This document shows positions 8,212 through 18,470 of a stretch of DNA of 44,664 bases, piece after piece. Position numbers and translations under genes: made by a program. The notes under the pieces are model-generated. The model was given only the letters and a program-made list of their open reading frames with translations. It made no database searches and was not told the origin of the DNA. The number at the start of each line of letters is the position of its first letter. The stretch's first letter is position 1. This DNA comes from an uncultured Tessaracoccus sp. Lineage in GTDB: Bacteria > Actinomycetota > Actinomycetes > Propionibacteriales > Propionibacteriaceae. The stretch lies in contig NZ_CAMYPD010000021.1 in assembly GCF_947286155.1 (NCBI RefSeq), forward strand, positions 1 through 44,664, read 5' to 3'.

Positions 8212-8585
8212 TGACCGAACCTCGCCCAAGCGACCTCGTCAAGGACGAGCTCCCCGACGTGAACCAGCCGCCGGCGAAACCCACGGTGGAAGACATCGAA
8301 GAGGCCATGCGTGACGTCGTCGACCCAGAGTTGATGGTGAACATCGTCGACCTGGGGCTCCTGTACGGGGTCACTATCGACGACGAAGCCAACGTCACGC
8401 TCGACATGACGCTCACCTCGCCGACGTGCCCGCTGACCGACAAGATCGAGTACGACACGAAGTACGTGCTCGACGGGCTGGCCAACTCGGTGACCATCAA
8501 CTGGGTGTGGCTGCCGCCATGGACGCTCGAGATGATCAGCGACGACGGCCGCGAGCAGCTGCGCGCCATCGGCTTCAGCATCTGA
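8211..8585 (+). CDS. sufT: SufT-type Fe-S maturation factor (MIP18/DUF59 family)
   Basis: 124 residues from ATG 8211, overlapping sufU by one base. The MIP18 domain covers nearly the whole protein: EAMRDVVDPELMVNIVDLGL followed by TLTSPTCPLTD with the single conserved cysteine. Homologues assist transfer or maturation of Fe-S clusters and are the usual last gene of actinobacterial suf operons. The N-terminal 25 residues are variable and Pro-rich. A long palindrome follows 37 bases after the stop. Confidence 0.92.
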   Translation: MTEPRPSDLVKDELPDVNQPPAKPTVEDIEEAMRDVVDPELMVNIVDLGLLYGVTIDDEANVTLDMTLTSPTCPLTDKIEYDTKYVLDGLANSVTINWVWLPPWTLEMISDDGREQLRAIGFSI

Positions 8586-8622
8586 ACCTGCCCAGCTGGC
8601 GGGGCACCCGTCGCGAGACACC

Positions 8623-8672
8623 ACACAGTGTGAGATTTGTTGCGCTTTTCCGTAACAGATCTCACACTGTGT
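8623..8672. terminator. Long palindromic hairpin after the suf operon (19-bp stem, 12-base loop)
   Basis: Arms 8623-8641 and 8654-8672 pair over 19 bp with a single G.U pair (8637 with 8658); the loop is 8642-8653. The arm is AT-rich for this genome. The following bases (GTTGTTTGTC) are only weakly T-rich, so termination may be leaky or the element may have another role. The palindrome at 44423-44474 has almost the same geometry but a different stem sequence. Confidence 0.75.
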
Positions 8673-8721
8673 TGTTTGTCCGGCCTATACCCGACGTTGC
8701 CCGTCGCGCGGCCAAGACGCG

Positions 8722-8735
8722 TACACTAGCCAACC

Positions 8736-8736
<1 letters not shown>
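8722..8736 (+). promoter_or_regulatory. Leaderless-type promoter of the ABC-F gene
   Basis: TACACT at 8722-8727 ends 8 bases before GTG 8736, so transcription would start at or one base from the start codon. No Shine-Dalgarno is present. TTGCCC at 8697-8702 is a possible -35 with a long 19-base spacer. Confidence 0.6.
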
Positions 8737-10334
<1,598 letters not shown>

Positions 10335-10364
10335 CCACGCTTCCGCCCCGCTATGCGGGAGCGA

Positions 10365-10377
10365 TACCATGAAGCAA
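10365..10377 (+). promoter_or_regulatory. Leaderless-type -10 box of the small secreted protein gene
   Basis: TACCAT (10365-10370) lies 6 bases before ATG 10377, and no Shine-Dalgarno precedes that ATG. TTCCGC at 10341-10346 gives an 18-base spacer. This favours ATG 10377 over the upstream in-frame ATG 10353. Confidence 0.5.
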
Positions 10378-10835
10378 TGCACCGCCTTCGCAACGCGCTC
10401 CTCGGCTCGGCACTGCTGATCGCAGGCGCTGTCGTTCCTGCGCAGGCCTCGGCGCACGTCGTCGAAAACTGCTATGGCGATCTCGTCGCCACTATTCCGC
10501 TGGTCGACCGCGACGGCCTCCATGCCACCACGGATTCGGGCGTGCTGCGCGCCGAGGTGTACCACTCCGAGGTGTCCGGGGGCACGACGTGTGTGCTCAG
10601 CCTCGGCGGATCCAACTCCATACCCCGCATCGCCATGATCGTGGCCGAAGATGGTGCCGCTGTCATCGACCACGGCGAGTATGAGTACCATGCCGCCGTT
10701 GCCGCGACGCGCACGGAAGGCACGTGTGTGCTCATCTACGCGGCGGCTGAAATGCGCGCCTTCGGTCCGGAAGCCCCAGTCTCGTCGGGCGACACCTACA
10801 TGCTGCCCGCCGACGAACGCAGCGTGTGCGTGTGA
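10377..10835 (+). CDS. Small secreted protein of unknown function, four cysteines
   Basis: 152 residues from ATG 10377; the in-frame ATG 10353 would precede the -10 box and is less likely. The N terminus is a standard signal peptide: HRLRN, then a hydrophobic core (ALLGSALLIAGAVV) and cleavage probably after AQASA. The mature part is about 125 residues with four cysteines (ENCYG, TTCVL, GTCVL, RSVCV), compatible with two disulfides, and a beta-rich pattern. I do not recognise the family. It is monocistronic, tail-to-tail with the GH13 gene. Confidence 0.75.
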   Translation: MHRLRNALLGSALLIAGAVVPAQASAHVVENCYGDLVATIPLVDRDGLHATTDSGVLRAEVYHSEVSGGTTCVLSLGGSNSIPRIAMIVAEDGAAVIDHGEYEYHAAVAATRTEGTCVLIYAAAEMRAFGPEAPVSSGDTYMLPADERSVCV

Positions 10836-10841
10836 CGTCGC

Positions 10842-12740
10842 TCAGCCCGCAGCGTCGAGTCGGCTGATGGTCACCGACCAAGGAGCCATCGTCGCGCCCC
10901 GAGCCCCAATGACAGGCGTGGGGTTGCCCGTCGCTCTCGGACGCCGACGCTGCTTCCCGCCCAGGTTGAGCTCAATCAACCAGCTTGATGCATCGTCGCG
11001 ACGCACGAAACAGAAGACGTCCTTGCGATGGTGCACCACCTCGAGCCGTCCGGTTGCCAGCGCCGAATGCTCCCGACGAAGCTGCAGCAAGGTGCGATAC
11101 CAGTGCCATACCGATCCGGGGTCGGCCTGCTGCGCCTCCGCCGAGAACCCCGGTTCCCGCTCTATCCCCGGCAACCACGCCTGGCTGTCGTCCTGGTCTT
11201 CCGTCCAGCGCATCGGCGTGCGGGCGTGGTCTCGTGAACCCGCGATGATCTGTGCCCACGCCTCAGCATCGCTGAGCCCCTCGCCCTTGAGCGCCGCGTA
11301 ACGGTTCGTCGATTCCACATCCCGCAAATCTGACGGTCCGGTGAACGGCTCGTTGACCGTGCCGAGCTCCTGGCCCTGGAAGATAAACGGCGTACCCCGC
11401 ATGGTGAGCTGCATCGCCGCGATGAGCTTCGCCACACGCTGTCGTAGTGCGGGGTCGTGTGCTGCGTCGGGGCAGACCTTGCTGACCATGCGCGGGTTGT
11501 CGTGATTCTCGACGAAGAGCGCCACCCAGTCGCCCTCCCCGAGCTGCGCGTTGTAGTGGCTCCAGAACCGTGCCAGGTAGTTGAGGTCGTAGGTGTAGGA
11601 GTCCCACCGCAGGCGCCCTGGATTCTCCAGCCCGTCGAAGTTGAAGACGAGATCCATCTCTTGGCGCGACCAGCTGCTGAGCAGACGTCCAGTCTGAATA
11701 CCGATGCCTGGGGTTTCGCCGATCATGACGGCGGTGGATCCGTCGGGGCGCGTGAAGCCCTCGCGACGCAGCTCGGCGAGGTATTCGTCGAGGCGCGGGC
11801 CGTAGAAGTAGTGCTCGATGCCGGTAAAATCGAGCAGCTCCCCGACGAGGGGGTGTCCGTCGGTGAGCTCAGCGGGTTTCGAGATGTAGTTGATGACGTC
11901 CATGCGGAAGCCGTCGACGCCGCGGTCGAGCCACCAGCGCACGAGCTCAGCCACTTCTCGGCGCACGTCAGGGTTGTCCCAGTTGAGATCTGGTTGGTGC
12001 TCGTCGAAGAGGTGGAGCACCCAGTAGCCCTGCTCCGGCAGCCATCGCCACGCCGAGCCGGAGAAGAACGACTGCCAGTTCGTCGGTGGTGTATCGGGGG
12101 ATCCTTCGACGAAGAAGTAGTAGTCACCGTACTTCCCCTTCGGATCGGCGAGGGCCTGCTGGAACCAGGCATGCTCGGAACTGGTGTGGTTGACGACGAG
12201 ATCAAGGATGATGCGCATGCCGCGCGCGTGGCATTGCGCGATGAGTTCGTCGACCTCATCGAGGGTGCCCATCTCGTCCATGATCGCGCGGTAGTCGCTG
12301 ATGTCGTAGCCCATGTCGCGATTGGGGGAGGCGAAAATTGGGGAGAGCCACAGGCAGTCGACTCCGAGGTCTTGGAGGTAGCCGAGCCTGTCGATGATGC
12401 CCCGGATGTCGCCGATGCCGTCGCCGTCCGAGTCGCAGAAGCTGCGGGGGTAAATCTGGTAGAACACGGCGCTGCGCCACCACGGGTGCTCGTCGGGGCC
12501 ATCATGCGTCAGGGTGCCGTCGATGGAGTTGCACACGTCGATGAACTGGTCGACGAGTCCCTTGCCGCCGGCGAGCCCCGCGAGGCGGTCGATCGTGCTC
12601 ACCCGGAGCGGCCCGAGCACACCAGGCAACCACGTCGGAGCCCCGGTGTAGAGGGTGAGCTTGTCCGCTATGTCGCTGGCCAGAGGGTGGCGCAGAAAGT
12701 CGCGGAGTTTGGTCTTCCTGGTGAATGGGGCACCGCTCAT
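10842..12740 (-). CDS. GH13 alpha-glucosidase, oligo-1,6-glucosidase-like, with an N-terminal helical extension
   Basis: 632 residues, start ATG at 12740. The catalytic barrel begins near residue 87 (WWRSAVFYQIYPRSF). Catalytic residues are D281 (GFRMDVIN), E342 (MIGETPG) and D414 (ENHDNPR). QPDLNWDN and the Val after the nucleophile are features of enzymes acting on alpha-1,6 links (GH13 subfamily 31), so isomalto-oligosaccharides are the likely substrate. No signal peptide is seen, so it is cytosolic. The first 85 residues form an extra helical domain absent from standard family members. The GPH transporter gene ends 9 bases upstream: uptake and hydrolysis in one operon. Confidence 0.92.
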   Translation of the reverse strand: MSGAPFTRKTKLRDFLRHPLASDIADKLTLYTGAPTWLPGVLGPLRVSTIDRLAGLAGGKGLVDQFIDVCNSIDGTLTHDGPDEHPWWRSAVFYQIYPRSFCDSDGDGIGDIRGIIDRLGYLQDLGVDCLWLSPIFASPNRDMGYDISDYRAIMDEMGTLDEVDELIAQCHARGMRIILDLVVNHTSSEHAWFQQALADPKGKYGDYYFFVEGSPDTPPTNWQSFFSGSAWRWLPEQGYWVLHLFDEHQPDLNWDNPDVRREVAELVRWWLDRGVDGFRMDVINYISKPAELTDGHPLVGELLDFTGIEHYFYGPRLDEYLAELRREGFTRPDGSTAVMIGETPGIGIQTGRLLSSWSRQEMDLVFNFDGLENPGRLRWDSYTYDLNYLARFWSHYNAQLGEGDWVALFVENHDNPRMVSKVCPDAAHDPALRQRVAKLIAAMQLTMRGTPFIFQGQELGTVNEPFTGPSDLRDVESTNRYAALKGEGLSDAEAWAQIIAGSRDHARTPMRWTEDQDDSQAWLPGIEREPGFSAEAQQADPGSVWHWYRTLLQLRREHSALATGRLEVVHHRKDVFCFVRRDDASSWLIELNLGGKQRRRPRATGNPTPVIGARGATMAPWSVTISRLDAAG

Positions 12741-12749
12741 GGTGTCAGT

Positions 12750-14105
12750 CTATGCATCCGCTGATTGTTCGCGCTCGCGAAGCTCGTCGACGATGCCTTG
12801 GTAGGTGGCCTCGTCAAGGCGATACTTGGCGCGCAATACCGCCCAGCTCACCACCACCAGTACCGCGGGGAGGCCGAACATGGCCATGCGCACCACCGTC
12901 TTCCCCGACTCGTCGATACCGGAAGCTCCGAGAGCACCGGCATCCGCGATTCCGCTGAGCATCACCGTGATGCCGACGACCGCCGTCGCCAACGCGTTTG
13001 AGAACTTGTAGATGAACGGCTGGAGGGCGAAGGTGACCGCTTCGTTGCGCCGCTTGAACTTCCACTGCCCGTACTCGGCACTGTCTGCGATGAACATCAC
13101 CATGAGCAACTGAATCGGCGCCTGCCCCGCAAAGAGGAGTACCCCGGCTACTCCAACGCCCAGCAGCGAGGTGCCCGTCGAGAGGAATACGACGTACCCC
13201 ACGGCCATGATGATCGTCGCGCCCAGATGGATCGTAAAGCGTCGAAAATAGCGTGCGACAACGGGAAACAGTAGCAACGCCACGATTTGCGTGACGCCTA
13301 GGAGCGCGGCGAACACCGAGTATGTGTTCTCGTCGCCAAACACGTACTTGAAGTAGTACAGCGCCAGCGCCGTCGTGGTGGTGTAGCCGGTCATGAACAG
13401 CACCATTCCTAAGGTGGTCCACATCAGCTGATCGTTGCTCGCGACGGCCTGCCACAGGCCGCGCAGCGTCGTTGCTTCGTTGCGAGTGTGCACCTGCTCT
13501 TTGGAGAAGCAGATCGGCAGCAGCTGGAACACCACCATGATGCCCGCGAGGATCACGGCGAACCAGAACCACGCCTGGCTCGGCCCGCCCACCGCCCGTT
13601 CCATTGCCTTCGTGATGGGCACAATCCCGACGACCACAGCGAACAGGCCGATATTCGCGCACACGCGCGCCACCATGCCGATGCGCTCTCGCTGCTTCTG
13701 GTCTCTGGTGAGCGAGGGGAGCATGCCCCAATAGGAGATGTCGTTGATGGTGTACGCGATCTCGAAGGCGACGTACACCAGCGTGAACACGACGACGAAC
13801 CGCCAGCCGTCTAGCCCGAAATAGGTGAACATGAGGATGCTCGTGACAGCCCAGCATGCGGTGCCGATCGCCATCCACGGCTTGAACTTCCCCCAGCGGG
13901 TGTGGGTGTTGTCGACGATCCAGCCCATGAAGGGGTCGTTCATCGCGTCAAAGACGCGCATGAACACCATCACGCCGGTGACGACGACCAGCGTCTGGCC
14001 ACCGATGCCCAGCACATCGGTGAGATAGAACATGAGGAACATGCTCACCATGCCGGCAACCATGTCGCGACCGAGCGTGCCCAATCCGTAGGTGAGAGCT
14101 GCCAC
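12750..14105 (-). CDS. GPH (MelB-type) glycoside cation symporter, MFS superfamily
   Basis: 451 residues from GTG at 14105, with about 12 membrane helices. The GPH hallmark DAMNDPFMGWIVD near the start of helix 2 and the following RWGKFKPWM loop are both present; the aspartates in this segment bind the coupling cation in MelB. The gene has a leaderless-type -10 box (TACGCT) and is followed after 9 bases by the GH13 enzyme. It probably imports an alpha-glucoside such as isomaltose; the exact sugar cannot be read from sequence. Confidence 0.92.
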   Translation of the reverse strand: MAALTYGLGTLGRDMVAGMVSMFLMFYLTDVLGIGGQTLVVVTGVMVFMRVFDAMNDPFMGWIVDNTHTRWGKFKPWMAIGTACWAVTSILMFTYFGLDGWRFVVVFTLVYVAFEIAYTINDISYWGMLPSLTRDQKQRERIGMVARVCANIGLFAVVVGIVPITKAMERAVGGPSQAWFWFAVILAGIMVVFQLLPICFSKEQVHTRNEATTLRGLWQAVASNDQLMWTTLGMVLFMTGYTTTTALALYYFKYVFGDENTYSVFAALLGVTQIVALLLFPVVARYFRRFTIHLGATIIMAVGYVVFLSTGTSLLGVGVAGVLLFAGQAPIQLLMVMFIADSAEYGQWKFKRRNEAVTFALQPFIYKFSNALATAVVGITVMLSGIADAGALGASGIDESGKTVVRMAMFGLPAVLVVVSWAVLRAKYRLDEATYQGIVDELREREQSADA

Positions 14106-14117
14106 CGTCTCAGCGTA
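14105..14117 (-). promoter_or_regulatory. Leaderless-type -10 box of the sugar transporter operon
   Basis: On the minus strand, TACGCT (14117-14112) is followed by 6 bases and then GTG 14105. No ribosome binding site precedes the start, which fits a leaderless mRNA. Confidence 0.55.
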
Positions 14118-14171
14118 GTGCTCGCGCCTTGGGCGCGGACGAGCAACCGGACAAATGGTGGCCCGGGACGC

Positions 14172-14954
14172 CTACTGGTAGCTGCCGACGACGACGCTCA
14201 CGTCGACGGTGGTGGAGCAGGCGGCCGCCACCTGGCGTTGGTGGAATGCATTCGGTCCCATTCCGACGAGGTCTGTCGCGGCTTCGGCGTCGAGATCGAG
14301 CGGGAAGCGCAGGCGGGTGGTCGTCGCATCGGCCAACGACGCGGTGAGGCGCTCGGCCTTGTCGCCGTCGATGCCGAGGAGGCCCTCCGCCGCGCGCAGT
14401 TCAGCCAGGTGGCCCTCGTTGGGCACGACGATGCACACTCGCCCGCCTGGGTTGAGCACCCGCTGGAACTCCGACATGTTGCGCGGGGCGAAGACGCACA
14501 GCACCGCATCGACGCACGCGTCCCGCAGCGGCAGACCCGCCCACGTGTCGGCGACGACGGCCGCGACGCGGGCATCCACCTTGGCCGCCCGCCGACACGC
14601 TGGCACTGAGATATCGGTGGCGAGCCCCGTCGCACCCGCGCGCAGCGCGTGCGCCAGGTAGTAGCCGGGCCCGGCTCCCACCTCCACCACCGAATCGGCG
14701 CCTGACAAGGCCTCGCGCACCGCATCCGCGATGGGGGAGTACCAGCCGGCGTGCAGGAAGCGCTGGCGAGCGGACACCATCTCCGCAGAGTCAGCGTGCT
14801 GGGGAGCGCCATGGCCGAGCAGGTTGACGTAGCCCTGCTTCGCGACGTCGAAGGTGTGGCCGTGATCGCAGCGCAGGGAGCGCTCGTCGAGGGCCATGGA
14901 ACCTGCGCACACGGGGCATCGTAGCCACGGCGCCACCGTTGCCAATGCCGTCAT
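14172..14954 (-). CDS. rlmA: RlmA-type 23S rRNA guanine-N1 methyltransferase
   Basis: 260 residues from ATG 14954, chosen because it overlaps the SURF1 stop by four bases (ATGA) and begins the conserved part. A zinc finger (CPVC, then RCDHGH, residues about 13-33) is followed by the SAM-binding motif VVEVGAGPGYYLAHAL and CVFAPRNMSEFQRVL. This domain pair is that of RlmA/TlrB enzymes, which methylate G745 or G748 in hairpin 35 of 23S rRNA. Whether it is the RlmA or the TlrB (tylosin resistance) type cannot be told from sequence here. It is last in the DUF3099–SURF1–rlmA operon. Confidence 0.88.
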   Translation of the reverse strand: MTALATVAPWLRCPVCAGSMALDERSLRCDHGHTFDVAKQGYVNLLGHGAPQHADSAEMVSARQRFLHAGWYSPIADAVREALSGADSVVEVGAGPGYYLAHALRAGATGLATDISVPACRRAAKVDARVAAVVADTWAGLPLRDACVDAVLCVFAPRNMSEFQRVLNPGGRVCIVVPNEGHLAELRAAEGLLGIDGDKAERLTASLADATTTRLRFPLDLDAEAATDLVGMGPNAFHQRQVAAACSTTVDVSVVVGSYQ

Positions 14955-15718
14955 TGCTGCTCCGCCGCGTCGGCCTTCGCGGCACGCTGCGCCTTCTTGC
15001 GTTGGGCCTTGCGGTAGTCGCGGATGTCGGCGCGGATCAGCACAATCACGCCAATACCTGCGATCACCGCGAATGAAAACCACTGCCACGCGTAGCCCTG
15101 GTGCGGGCCCTCGTCGAGGCTGGGTAGCGCGATGGGCTGCAGCGACGTGGCGTCGGCCGGGCTGGACTCGAACGCGGCCACGTAGCCGTTGACGAGCTCG
15201 ACGCCGAGCGACTCGCCAATCTTGTCCGAGTTGATGAGCCGCACCTTGTACTCGTGTGGCACCACGGCCTCGTCCTTGCCGCGCTCATTGCGCTGCACGT
15301 AGCCCGTGACGGTGACTTCTCCGTCGGGCGGTGGCGGAGGCTCCGGGTCGGGCTGGCCGTTGGGGCGAGGAATGAACCCGCGGTCGATGAGCACCGTGCG
15401 CCCGTCGGTGGCGCGCATGGGGGAGACCACCTCGGTGCCCGGGCCGTCTTGGTTGCGGTAGCGCACCTGGAACGTCTCGCCGGTGTACTGGCCGGTGACG
15501 GTCACGACGTGCCACTCGTCGTCGTCGGTCATCACCCGGTTCATGTGTTGCTCGTACGGCACAGGTTGCTCGTGTGAATGCTCGATGACGCGCGCGTTGC
15601 TCGCTCGGCGTTCGTCCAGGCGTCGCAGCTGCCACTCGCCCAGCTGCACGAAGGTATAGGCCAGCGCTGCGATGAGTACGACGAGCGCAACCCAACGCAC
15701 AATCATCTTCTTTTTCAT
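14951..15718 (-). CDS. SURF1 family protein (cytochrome oxidase assembly)
   Basis: 255 residues from ATG 15718, which overlaps the DUF3099 stop by four bases. There is one membrane helix near each end (about residues 7-25 and 206-226) around an extracytoplasmic domain. SURF1 boxes are visible: GEWQLRRL just after helix 1, TVTGQY, IDRGFIP and YAWQWFSFA at the second helix. SURF1 proteins help insert heme a into the aa3 oxidase, which implies aerobic or microaerobic respiration. A Pro-rich loop (PDPEPPPPPDGE) precedes the central strand. Confidence 0.93.
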   Translation of the reverse strand: MKKKMIVRWVALVVLIAALAYTFVQLGEWQLRRLDERRASNARVIEHSHEQPVPYEQHMNRVMTDDDEWHVVTVTGQYTGETFQVRYRNQDGPGTEVVSPMRATDGRTVLIDRGFIPRPNGQPDPEPPPPPDGEVTVTGYVQRNERGKDEAVVPHEYKVRLINSDKIGESLGVELVNGYVAAFESSPADATSLQPIALPSLDEGPHQGYAWQWFSFAVIAGIGVIVLIRADIRDYRKAQRKKAQRAAKADAAEQQ

Positions 15719-16029
15719 TCCGGCTCCACCTCCCCGGGAATCACCTCGGCTGCCGGTAGGGCTAGCGGGTCGTCGGTGTCGTCGTCGGAAGCGTAGTGGG
15801 TTGCGCGGTGATCTTCCCCATTGGCCAGCACGACGGCAAACGCGGGGATGACAGCCGCGCCCGCTAGCGCCACGATCTTCCACCATCCAGGAACGACGAG
15901 GAACAGCAGGAAGCACGCCGTGCGGACGATCATGGTAATGGTGTACCGCTTTTGGCGTTCCTCCACGTCGAGCGAGTGACCACGCGGAGCGATGGGAGCA
16001 TGGTGGGTTCCCTCGTCGCTTCTGGCCAT
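15715..16029 (-). CDS. DUF3099 small membrane protein
   Basis: 104 residues from ATG 16029. Two membrane helices (about residues 33-48 and 52-69) around PGWWK, with an acidic C-terminal tail. The SLDVEERQKRYTITMIVRT segment before helix 1 is the actinobacterial DUF3099 signature. Function unknown. It is first gene of the operon with SURF1, so an accessory role in the respiratory membrane is possible. Confidence 0.88.
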   Translation of the reverse strand: MARSDEGTHHAPIAPRGHSLDVEERQKRYTITMIVRTACFLLFLVVPGWWKIVALAGAAVIPAFAVVLANGEDHRATHYASDDDTDDPLALPAAEVIPGEVEPE

Positions 16030-16042
16030 GCGAGCCAGCCTA
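16029..16042 (-). promoter_or_regulatory. Leaderless-type -10 box of DUF3099–SURF1–rlmA
   Basis: Minus strand: TAGGCT (16042-16037), 7 bases, then ATG 16029. The same TAGGCT-7-ATG arrangement occurs at 17669-17682. Confidence 0.65.
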
Positions 16043-16103
16043 CTCCAGCATGAGCGAGGAAATGCTGTGGGAATTACACAGTCCGGTGCGCGCCTGGCTC
16101 CGG

Positions 16104-16117
16104 TAGGTTGCAGTCCA
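16104..16117 (+). promoter_or_regulatory. Leaderless-type -10 box of fabG
   Basis: TAGGTT (16104-16109) followed by 7 bases and ATG 16117. No Shine-Dalgarno is present. It selects ATG 16117 over TTG 16108. Confidence 0.6.
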
Positions 16118-16824
16118 TGACTGATCGAGTGGTACTTGTCACCGGCGGATCCAAAGGGATCGGCCGCGCCATGGCCGAGACATTCCGCGACGCCGGCTAC
16201 CGCGTCGCGGCCACCTACCGCAGCGGGGAGGTGCCCGACGGAGTGCTCGGCGTGCAGTGCGACATCACTAGCCAGAGCTCTGTCGATGAGGCGTTCGAGC
16301 AGGTGGAACGTGAACTCGGGCCGGTGGAGGTGCTCGTCGCCAACGCAGGCATCACGAAGGACACGCTGCTCATGCGCATGTCCGACGACGACTGGCAGCA
16401 GGTGCTCGACACCAACCTCACCGGCACGTTCCGCGTCGTCAGGCGGGCAGCGCGCCCGATGATGCGCGCTCGCTTCGGTCGGATGATCCTCATCTCGTCC
16501 GTGGTCGGCCTCATGGGCAACCCTGGCCAGGTGAACTACGCGTCCTCGAAGGCGGCCCTCGTCGGCATGGCGCGGAGCGTCACCCGTGAGCTCGGCGCCC
16601 GCGGGGTCACCTGCAACGTGATCGCGCCCGGATTCATCGACACCGACATGACGAAGGCCCTCGACGCCGACGTCATCAAAGGCTACGAGCAGCGCATCCC
16701 CGCTGGCCGACTGGGCAGCGTCGACGACGTCGCCGCCGCCGCGCTGTTCCTCGCGGGCGATGCGGCCGGCTACACCACTGGCGCCGTCATCCCCGTGGAT
16801 GGCGGGCTAGGCATGGGGCACTGA
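16117..16824 (+). CDS. fabG: FabG, 3-oxoacyl-ACP reductase
   Basis: 235 residues from ATG 16117. An NADPH-dependent short-chain dehydrogenase that reduces the 3-oxoacyl-ACP formed in each round of fatty acid synthesis II. It has the nucleotide loop GGSKGIGRA (about residues 10-18), NAG at 76-78, the catalytic triad S128, Y141 and K145 (ISSVVG, NYASSK) and the C-terminal TGAVIPVDGG. It lies 17 bases before the enoyl reductase gene, the same pairing as mabA–inhA in mycobacteria. Confidence 0.93.
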   Translation: MTDRVVLVTGGSKGIGRAMAETFRDAGYRVAATYRSGEVPDGVLGVQCDITSQSSVDEAFEQVERELGPVEVLVANAGITKDTLLMRMSDDDWQQVLDTNLTGTFRVVRRAARPMMRARFGRMILISSVVGLMGNPGQVNYASSKAALVGMARSVTRELGARGVTCNVIAPGFIDTDMTKALDADVIKGYEQRIPAGRLGSVDDVAAAALFLAGDAAGYTTGAVIPVDGGLGMGH

Positions 16825-16841
16825 GAGATAAGGACGAACAC

Positions 16842-17615
16842 ATGGGCATCCTCGAAGGCAAGAACATTCTCGTCACGGGCGTGACGATCGACACATCGAT
16901 TGCGTACGTCGTCGCCGACATCGCGCAGCAAGAAGGCGCCAACGTCGTCATCTCCGGAGCAGGGCGCGCGCTGCGGCTCGCCAACCGCGTCGCAAAGCGG
17001 CTCGACCCGACACCGCCGGTGATTGAGCTCGACGTCACCGTCGACGAGCACCTCACCGGACTGCCCGCGGCACTCGAACCGCACTTCGGTGAGCGCCTCG
17101 ATGGCGTCGTGCACTCCATCGCCTTCGCCAACCCAAAGACCGCGCTCGGCGGGCGATTCCTCGATACTGAGTGGGCCGACGTCGCACAGGCGCTGCAGAT
17201 TTCCGCGTACTCGTTGAAGTCCCTCGCCATGGCGGCCAAGCCGATGATGGCAGACGGAGGCTCCATCGTCGGGCTCACCTTCGACGCGCAAGTCACGTGG
17301 CCGGCCTACGACTGGATGGGTGTGGCGAAGTCGGCGCTGGAGTCGACGTCGCGTTACCTCGCCCGCTACCTCGGACCCGACGGCATCCGCTCCAACATTG
17401 TGGCAGCCGGCCCCATCGACACCCTCGCGAAGCAGGCCATTCCCGGCGCGAGCGAGTTCAACGACATCTGGGGCACACGCGCCCCGCTGGGTTGGGACGC
17501 CAAGGACGCCCGCCCGGCGGCGAAAGCCGTCGTCGCGCTGCTGTCCGACTGGTTCCCCGCCACGACGGGGGAGATGGTGCATGTCGACGGCGGTCTCCAC
17601 TCGACGGGGGCTTGA
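16842..17615 (+). CDS. inhA: InhA/FabI-type NADH-dependent enoyl-ACP reductase
   Basis: 257 residues from ATG 16842, with AAGGA 8 bases upstream. It reduces trans-2-enoyl-ACP in the last step of the elongation cycle. LEGKNILVTGVTIDTSIA is the FabI/InhA cofactor loop, and HSIAFANP follows strand 4. The catalytic pair is Y156 and K163 (YDWMGVAK), the Tyr-x6-Lys spacing of this family, with a reading very close to mycobacterial InhA. Mycolic acids need not be implied; this is the general FAS II enzyme in several actinobacteria. Confidence 0.93.
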   Translation: MGILEGKNILVTGVTIDTSIAYVVADIAQQEGANVVISGAGRALRLANRVAKRLDPTPPVIELDVTVDEHLTGLPAALEPHFGERLDGVVHSIAFANPKTALGGRFLDTEWADVAQALQISAYSLKSLAMAAKPMMADGGSIVGLTFDAQVTWPAYDWMGVAKSALESTSRYLARYLGPDGIRSNIVAAGPIDTLAKQAIPGASEFNDIWGTRAPLGWDAKDARPAAKAVVALLSDWFPATTGEMVHVDGGLHSTGA

Positions 17616-17668
17616 GCGCAGCTAGGCGGCTCGCGGTTGGATCGCCCGCCGACGAAGCCCGCGGCAGG

Positions 17669-17681
17669 TAGGCTTGGGAAC

Positions 17682-17682
<1 letters not shown>
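17669..17682 (+). promoter_or_regulatory. Leaderless-type -10 box at the head of the ABC–NfeD–SPFH–lipid operon
   Basis: TAGGCT (17669-17674), 7 bases, then ATG 17682. There is no other good promoter before 25269, so this box may drive the whole eight-gene run. Confidence 0.6.
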
Positions 17683-18467
<785 letters not shown>

Positions 18468-18470
18468 CCA

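Noticed and set aside
11457..12764. 435-residue plus-strand open frame opposite the GH13 gene
   Set aside because: Catalytic residues and domain order support the minus-strand enzyme.
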